The position numbers and the translations under genes are program-made. DNA of 16,145 nucleotides, taken from assembly GCA_905193765.1 (NCBI GenBank), contig CAJJPZ010000039.1, forward strand, positions 1 through 16,145, in the 5' to 3' direction. Source of the stretch: an uncultured Eubacterium sp. Its GTDB lineage: Bacteria; Bacillota; Clostridia; Peptostreptococcales; Anaerovoracaceae. Shown piece by piece: positions 14,333-16,145 of the stretch (within the stretch, counting starts at the first letter, position 1; the number at the start of each line of letters is the position of its first letter). The notes below the pieces were generated by a model. It worked only from the letters and a program-made list of their open reading frames with translations. It was not told the origin of the DNA and ran no database searches.

Positions 14333-14361
14333 ATTATACTACAGTTATCGATCATTGTACA
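14333..14361 (-). promoter_or_regulatory. Promoter of walJ
   Basis: On the minus strand -10 TATAAT (14338-14333) lies 17 bp from TGTACA (14361-14356), 4 of 6 matches to the -35 consensus. The predicted transcript starts about 30 bases upstream of the walJ ATG. Confidence 0.7.
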
Positions 14362-14419
14362 GGCGTGCATTCACTATATAAAGGCGCTGCGGTAAAGTGA
14401 AAAAGTCTGCCGGATCGTA

Positions 14420-14462
14420 TTGCAGCACCTTATACGGATGTGTTATGCTACAGGCAGCATAA
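14420..14462 (+). promoter_or_regulatory. Candidate promoter with overlapping dyad upstream of the flavoprotein gene
   Basis: TTGCAG (14420-14425), an 18-bp spacer and TATGCT (14444-14449) form a moderate promoter. A perfect dyad, TTATGCT (14443-14449) and AGCATAA (14456-14462) with a 6-bp centre, covers the -10 box and could be a repressor site. The start codon is about 100 bases downstream. Confidence 0.4.
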
Positions 14463-14558
14463 TATGATAGACCGGCTGCATTCGGCGATGGCGCAGCGGA
14501 ACTATATCTGGCAGCGATGCAGCGGGGAAGTATATCATCAGAAAAAGGAGGACGAAAA

Positions 14559-15179
14559 ATGAAGGTACTTATGCTCAACGGCAGCCCGAAGGCAAAGGGC
14601 AATACTGACAGAGCTCTCGAAGAGATAGGCATGCAGCTGAAAAAAGAAGGCATAGACTATGAGATATTCCAGATCGGCGGTGATCCGGTCAGAGACTGCA
14701 TCGGATGCGGCGGATGCAGCGGAGATGGCTGTGTCTTTGACGATGATGCAGTGAATGAATTCATTTCAAAAGCAAAGGAAGCGGACGGATTCGTGTTCGG
14801 TACTCCGGTGTACTATGCACATCCCAGCGGCAGGATAATGTCATTTCTTGACAGGGCGTTCTACAGTGGCGGAGCTGCTTTCAGATTCAAGCCCGGCGCA
14901 GCTGTGGCGGTAGCAAGGAGAGCCGGGACCACTGCTTCGGTGGATGCCCTGAACAAGTATTTCGGAATATCCCAGATGCCTGTGGTCAGCTCCAGCTACT
15001 GGAACATATCCCACGGACGTGTGCCGGGTGAGGTCGAGCAGGACGGAGAGGGTATGCAGACTATGAGGAACCTCGCCAGGAATCTGGCATGGATGATGAA
15101 ATGTTTCGAAGCAGGCAGAAATGCGGGCATCGGACTTCCAGATGCTGAAGCGGGATGTAAAACTAATTTTATAAGATAG
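14559..15179 (+). CDS. Flavodoxin-fold NAD(P)H-dependent oxidoreductase, iron-sulfur flavoprotein type
   Basis: 206 residues. The start MKVLMLNGSPKAKGNTDRAL is the FMN-phosphate loop of NADPH-dependent FMN reductase-like proteins. Cysteines C47, C50, C53 and C58 in CIGCGGCSGDGC form a compact cluster as in Isf-type iron-sulfur flavoproteins, so a [4Fe-4S] cluster beside FMN is likely. GTPVYYAHPSGRIMSFLDR (80-98) is the second FMN-contact block, and the length is normal for the family. Such proteins transfer electrons or reduce small molecules in anaerobes; the physiological partner is unknown. ATG 14559 has an ideal AAGGAGG 6-7 bases upstream; the in-frame ATG at 14517 has none and is rejected. 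The gene stands alone between walJ (opposite strand) and the zinc operon. Confidence 0.88.
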   Translation: MKVLMLNGSPKAKGNTDRALEEIGMQLKKEGIDYEIFQIGGDPVRDCIGCGGCSGDGCVFDDDAVNEFISKAKEADGFVFGTPVYYAHPSGRIMSFLDRAFYSGGAAFRFKPGAAVAVARRAGTTASVDALNKYFGISQMPVVSSSYWNISHGRVPGEVEQDGEGMQTMRNLARNLAWMMKCFEAGRNAGIGLPDAEAGCKTNFIR

Positions 15180-15186
15180 ATCAGAG

Positions 15187-15219
15187 CCGGGGATATTTCG
15201 CTTGTTGACATATTCCCGG
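15187..15219. other. Hairpin between the flavoprotein gene and the zinc operon
   Basis: CCGGGGATAT (15187-15196) pairs with ATATTCCCGG (15210-15219), one G-U pair, around a 13-base loop. It lies 8 bases past the flavoprotein stop and has no T-run. Its 3' arm overlaps the -35 box of the next promoter, so it could act as a weak 3' end or be incidental. Confidence 0.5.
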
Positions 15220-15241
15220 GCTGTCGTTATAATAACGGCAG
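15205..15241 (+). promoter_or_regulatory. Consensus promoter with Zur-box-like operator
   Basis: A perfect sigma-A promoter: TTGACA (15205-15210), 17 bp, TATAAT (15228-15233). A palindrome centred on A15231 overlaps the -10: CGTTAT (15225-15230) and ATAACG (15232-15237) are perfect, and CTG (15221-15223) and CAG (15239-15241) extend it. By memory the Bacillus Zur box is TCGTAAT-N-ATTACGA; the site matches it at 11 of 14 positions. Repression by a Zur/Fur-family protein under zinc sufficiency fits the genes downstream. Confidence 0.8.
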
Positions 15242-15268
15242 ACAGATCAAAGATCGGAGGTGTTCAGT

Positions 15269-15565
15269 ATGGCAAAGAAAAACCGCATATTTACCGGACT
15301 GCTTGCAGCCATGGTCGTATTTGTCATGCTCTTTGCATCTTTTTACATCATATCTGAAACCGGTCATCACTGTGTGGGAGACGACTGTCCGATCTGCTGT
15401 CAGATAAGCGTGCTGGAAGGTGCGCTCAAATCTGTTTCCTTCGCATCATGCGCAGTGGCTGCAGCTGCAGTGACTGTATGGGTGAAGGATCTTTTTTCTG
15501 GTATGTGTGCAGGAGACGTGCCTGTATGCACACCGGTGTCTTTAAAAGTCAAACTTTCGAACTGA
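15269..15565 (+). CDS. Small membrane protein with His/Cys motif, linked to zinc uptake
   Basis: 98 residues. A first membrane segment (about 7-28) is followed by an H33-H34-C35-x4-C40-x2-C43-C44 cluster (HHCVGDDCPICC), then a second hydrophobic stretch (about 52-73) and a tail ending TPVSLKVKLSN. I recognise this pattern from short proteins encoded just upstream of zinc ABC transporter genes in Clostridia; the conserved last residues support a full-length reading. The function is not established; the motif could bind or sense zinc at the membrane. The ATG at 15269 has CGGAGG 8 bases upstream. A consensus promoter overlapped by a Zur-like operator precedes it, and the ZnuA-like gene follows after 231 bp, so both probably belong to one zinc-regulated unit. 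The 231-bp gap holds one weak hairpin before T5 (15661-15690) and no convincing gene. Confidence 0.75.
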   Translation: MAKKNRIFTGLLAAMVVFVMLFASFYIISETGHHCVGDDCPICCQISVLEGALKSVSFASCAVAAAAVTVWVKDLFSGMCAGDVPVCTPVSLKVKLSN

Positions 15566-15796
15566 TACAAACAGAAATACCGTTGAGCATGAAGGACAGG
15601 GATCCGGGGCTATGGACTCGGACGTGTCTGCTTTTTGCTGTACGCATCGTCGTATTGCAGGCAGGTGCTGCCGCTGCATTCCTGCTTTTTAATGCCCAGA
15701 TACAGCCAGCTGCTGTTCATCACAGTGAGAACAGCGACCGGCTTCGTTAAAGTACGGATTTTCAAATGTTTGAACATGATCGGAGGTTTATTTGTC

Positions 15797-16111
15797 ATGA
15801 AAAGAAAAAGTGTAAAAAAATATATGAGGCCGGCCATACTTTTTATATGCATAGTGCTGATCGTTGCATTGGCATCAGGCTGTGGCAGTAAGGAGTCGTC
15901 GGAAAGCGATAATAAGATAAAAATAGTGACTACTATATTCCCGGAATATGACTGGGTGAAGAATATACTCGGCAGTCAGACAGACAATGTTGACCTTGTT
16001 CTTCTTGTGGATGATGGTGTCGACCTTCACAGCTATGAACCATCTGCGGAGGACATCAGTACGATATCGGACTGTGACCTTTTCATATATACAGGAGACA
16101 ATATGAAGTGA
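15797..16111 (+). CDS. znuA: Zinc ABC transporter substrate-binding lipoprotein, truncated after 104 residues
   Basis: The start is a lipoprotein signal: a Lys/Arg-rich n-region, a hydrophobic stretch (about 12-26) and the lipobox ASGC with C29 as the lipidated residue. The mature part opens with IKIVTTIFPEYDWVKNILG and continues to GVDLHSYEPSAEDISTISDCDLFIYTG, both signature blocks of ZnuA/AdcA-type metal-binding proteins; H78 is the first zinc ligand. These proteins capture zinc outside the membrane for the ZnuBC permease. The family is about 300 residues long, but here a TGA follows MK at residue 104, just where a Trp-containing block is expected. The final 37 bases do not continue the family sequence in any frame, so an insertion, rearrangement or assembly edge near 16108 is likely. 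The start follows CGGAGG by about 10 bases. The fragment lacks most of the zinc site and should not be functional. Confidence 0.8.
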   Translation: MKRKSVKKYMRPAILFICIVLIVALASGCGSKESSESDNKIKIVTTIFPEYDWVKNILGSQTDNVDLVLLVDDGVDLHSYEPSAEDISTISDCDLFIYTGDNMK

Positions 16112-16145
16112 CCTCCAGTTTGTAGCAACGTGGATTTACCCATAT

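Noticed and set aside
15448..15750. 100-codon plus-strand frame overlapping the small His/Cys protein and the following gap
   Set aside because: It overlaps the better supported 98-residue gene in another frame and has no ribosome binding site or domain.
16108..16145. Minus-strand reading MGKSTLLQTGG at the window end, resembling a Walker A loop
   Set aside because: Only about 12 codons, entering the ZnuA gene in antisense, with no sequence beyond the window to test it; chance is likely. It should be re-examined if more sequence becomes available.

Overview
The window looks like chromosomal DNA of a low-to-mid GC Gram-positive anaerobe of the class Clostridia. The evidence is sigma-A style promoters, strong AGGAGG ribosome binding sites, a sortase-anchored Cna_B adhesin, a WalJ/YycJ-RlmH block, an iron-sulfur flavoprotein, a DUF362/2x[4Fe-4S] protein, a class V cysteine desulfurase-like enzyme of the EF2568 type, and a small His/Cys membrane protein ahead of a ZnuA-like lipoprotein. 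I cannot name the genus from the sequence.

Layout. 3-3299: 3' part of a large surface protein built of Cna_B and SpaA-like domains with a VPETG sorting signal, then a strong terminator. 3588-5854: a MerR-family regulator divergent from an NAD(P)H-dependent amine-dehydrogenase-like gene. Its promoter has the MerR hallmark of a 19-bp spacer containing a perfect dyad. 6191-7261: branched-chain aminotransferase on the minus strand, with a textbook promoter. 7525-8247: SanA/YdcF-type DUF218 membrane protein. 8815-11712: DUF362 ferredoxin-like protein followed by a cysteine desulfurase family protein. 11713-12811: about 1.1 kb without a convincing gene, full of repeats. 12812-14298: rlmH and walJ on the minus strand, with a possible small ORF between them. 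14559-15179: flavodoxin-fold iron-sulfur flavoprotein. 15269 to the end: a zinc-uptake type operon with a consensus promoter overlapped by a Zur-box-like palindrome, whose ZnuA gene stops after 104 codons close to the window end.

The most unusual structure is a pair of about 310-bp intergenic arrays, at 8380-8687 and 11920-12230. Each holds four copies of a 39-bp hairpin element (arms GGTAGAGTTTT / AAAACCTACC) in the order forward, forward, reverse, reverse. Element spacing is nearly identical in both (82-83, about 144 and 83 bp), and each has an unrelated-sequence hairpin in the centre and another between elements 3 and 4. The sequence between elements has diverged while the geometry is kept. 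The arrays bracket the DUF362 / cysteine desulfurase gene pair. They may be a MITE-like element, a structured RNA, or a symmetric protein-binding platform; the sequence alone does not decide. Between the second array and rlmH lie 45-bp tandem repeats and about 80-bp direct repeats studded with triloop palindromes.

Two regulatory circuits can be read directly: MerR protein to amine dehydrogenase, and a Zur-like repressor to the small His/Cys protein plus ZnuA. The other genes are individually controlled housekeeping or redox genes with no evident common pathway.
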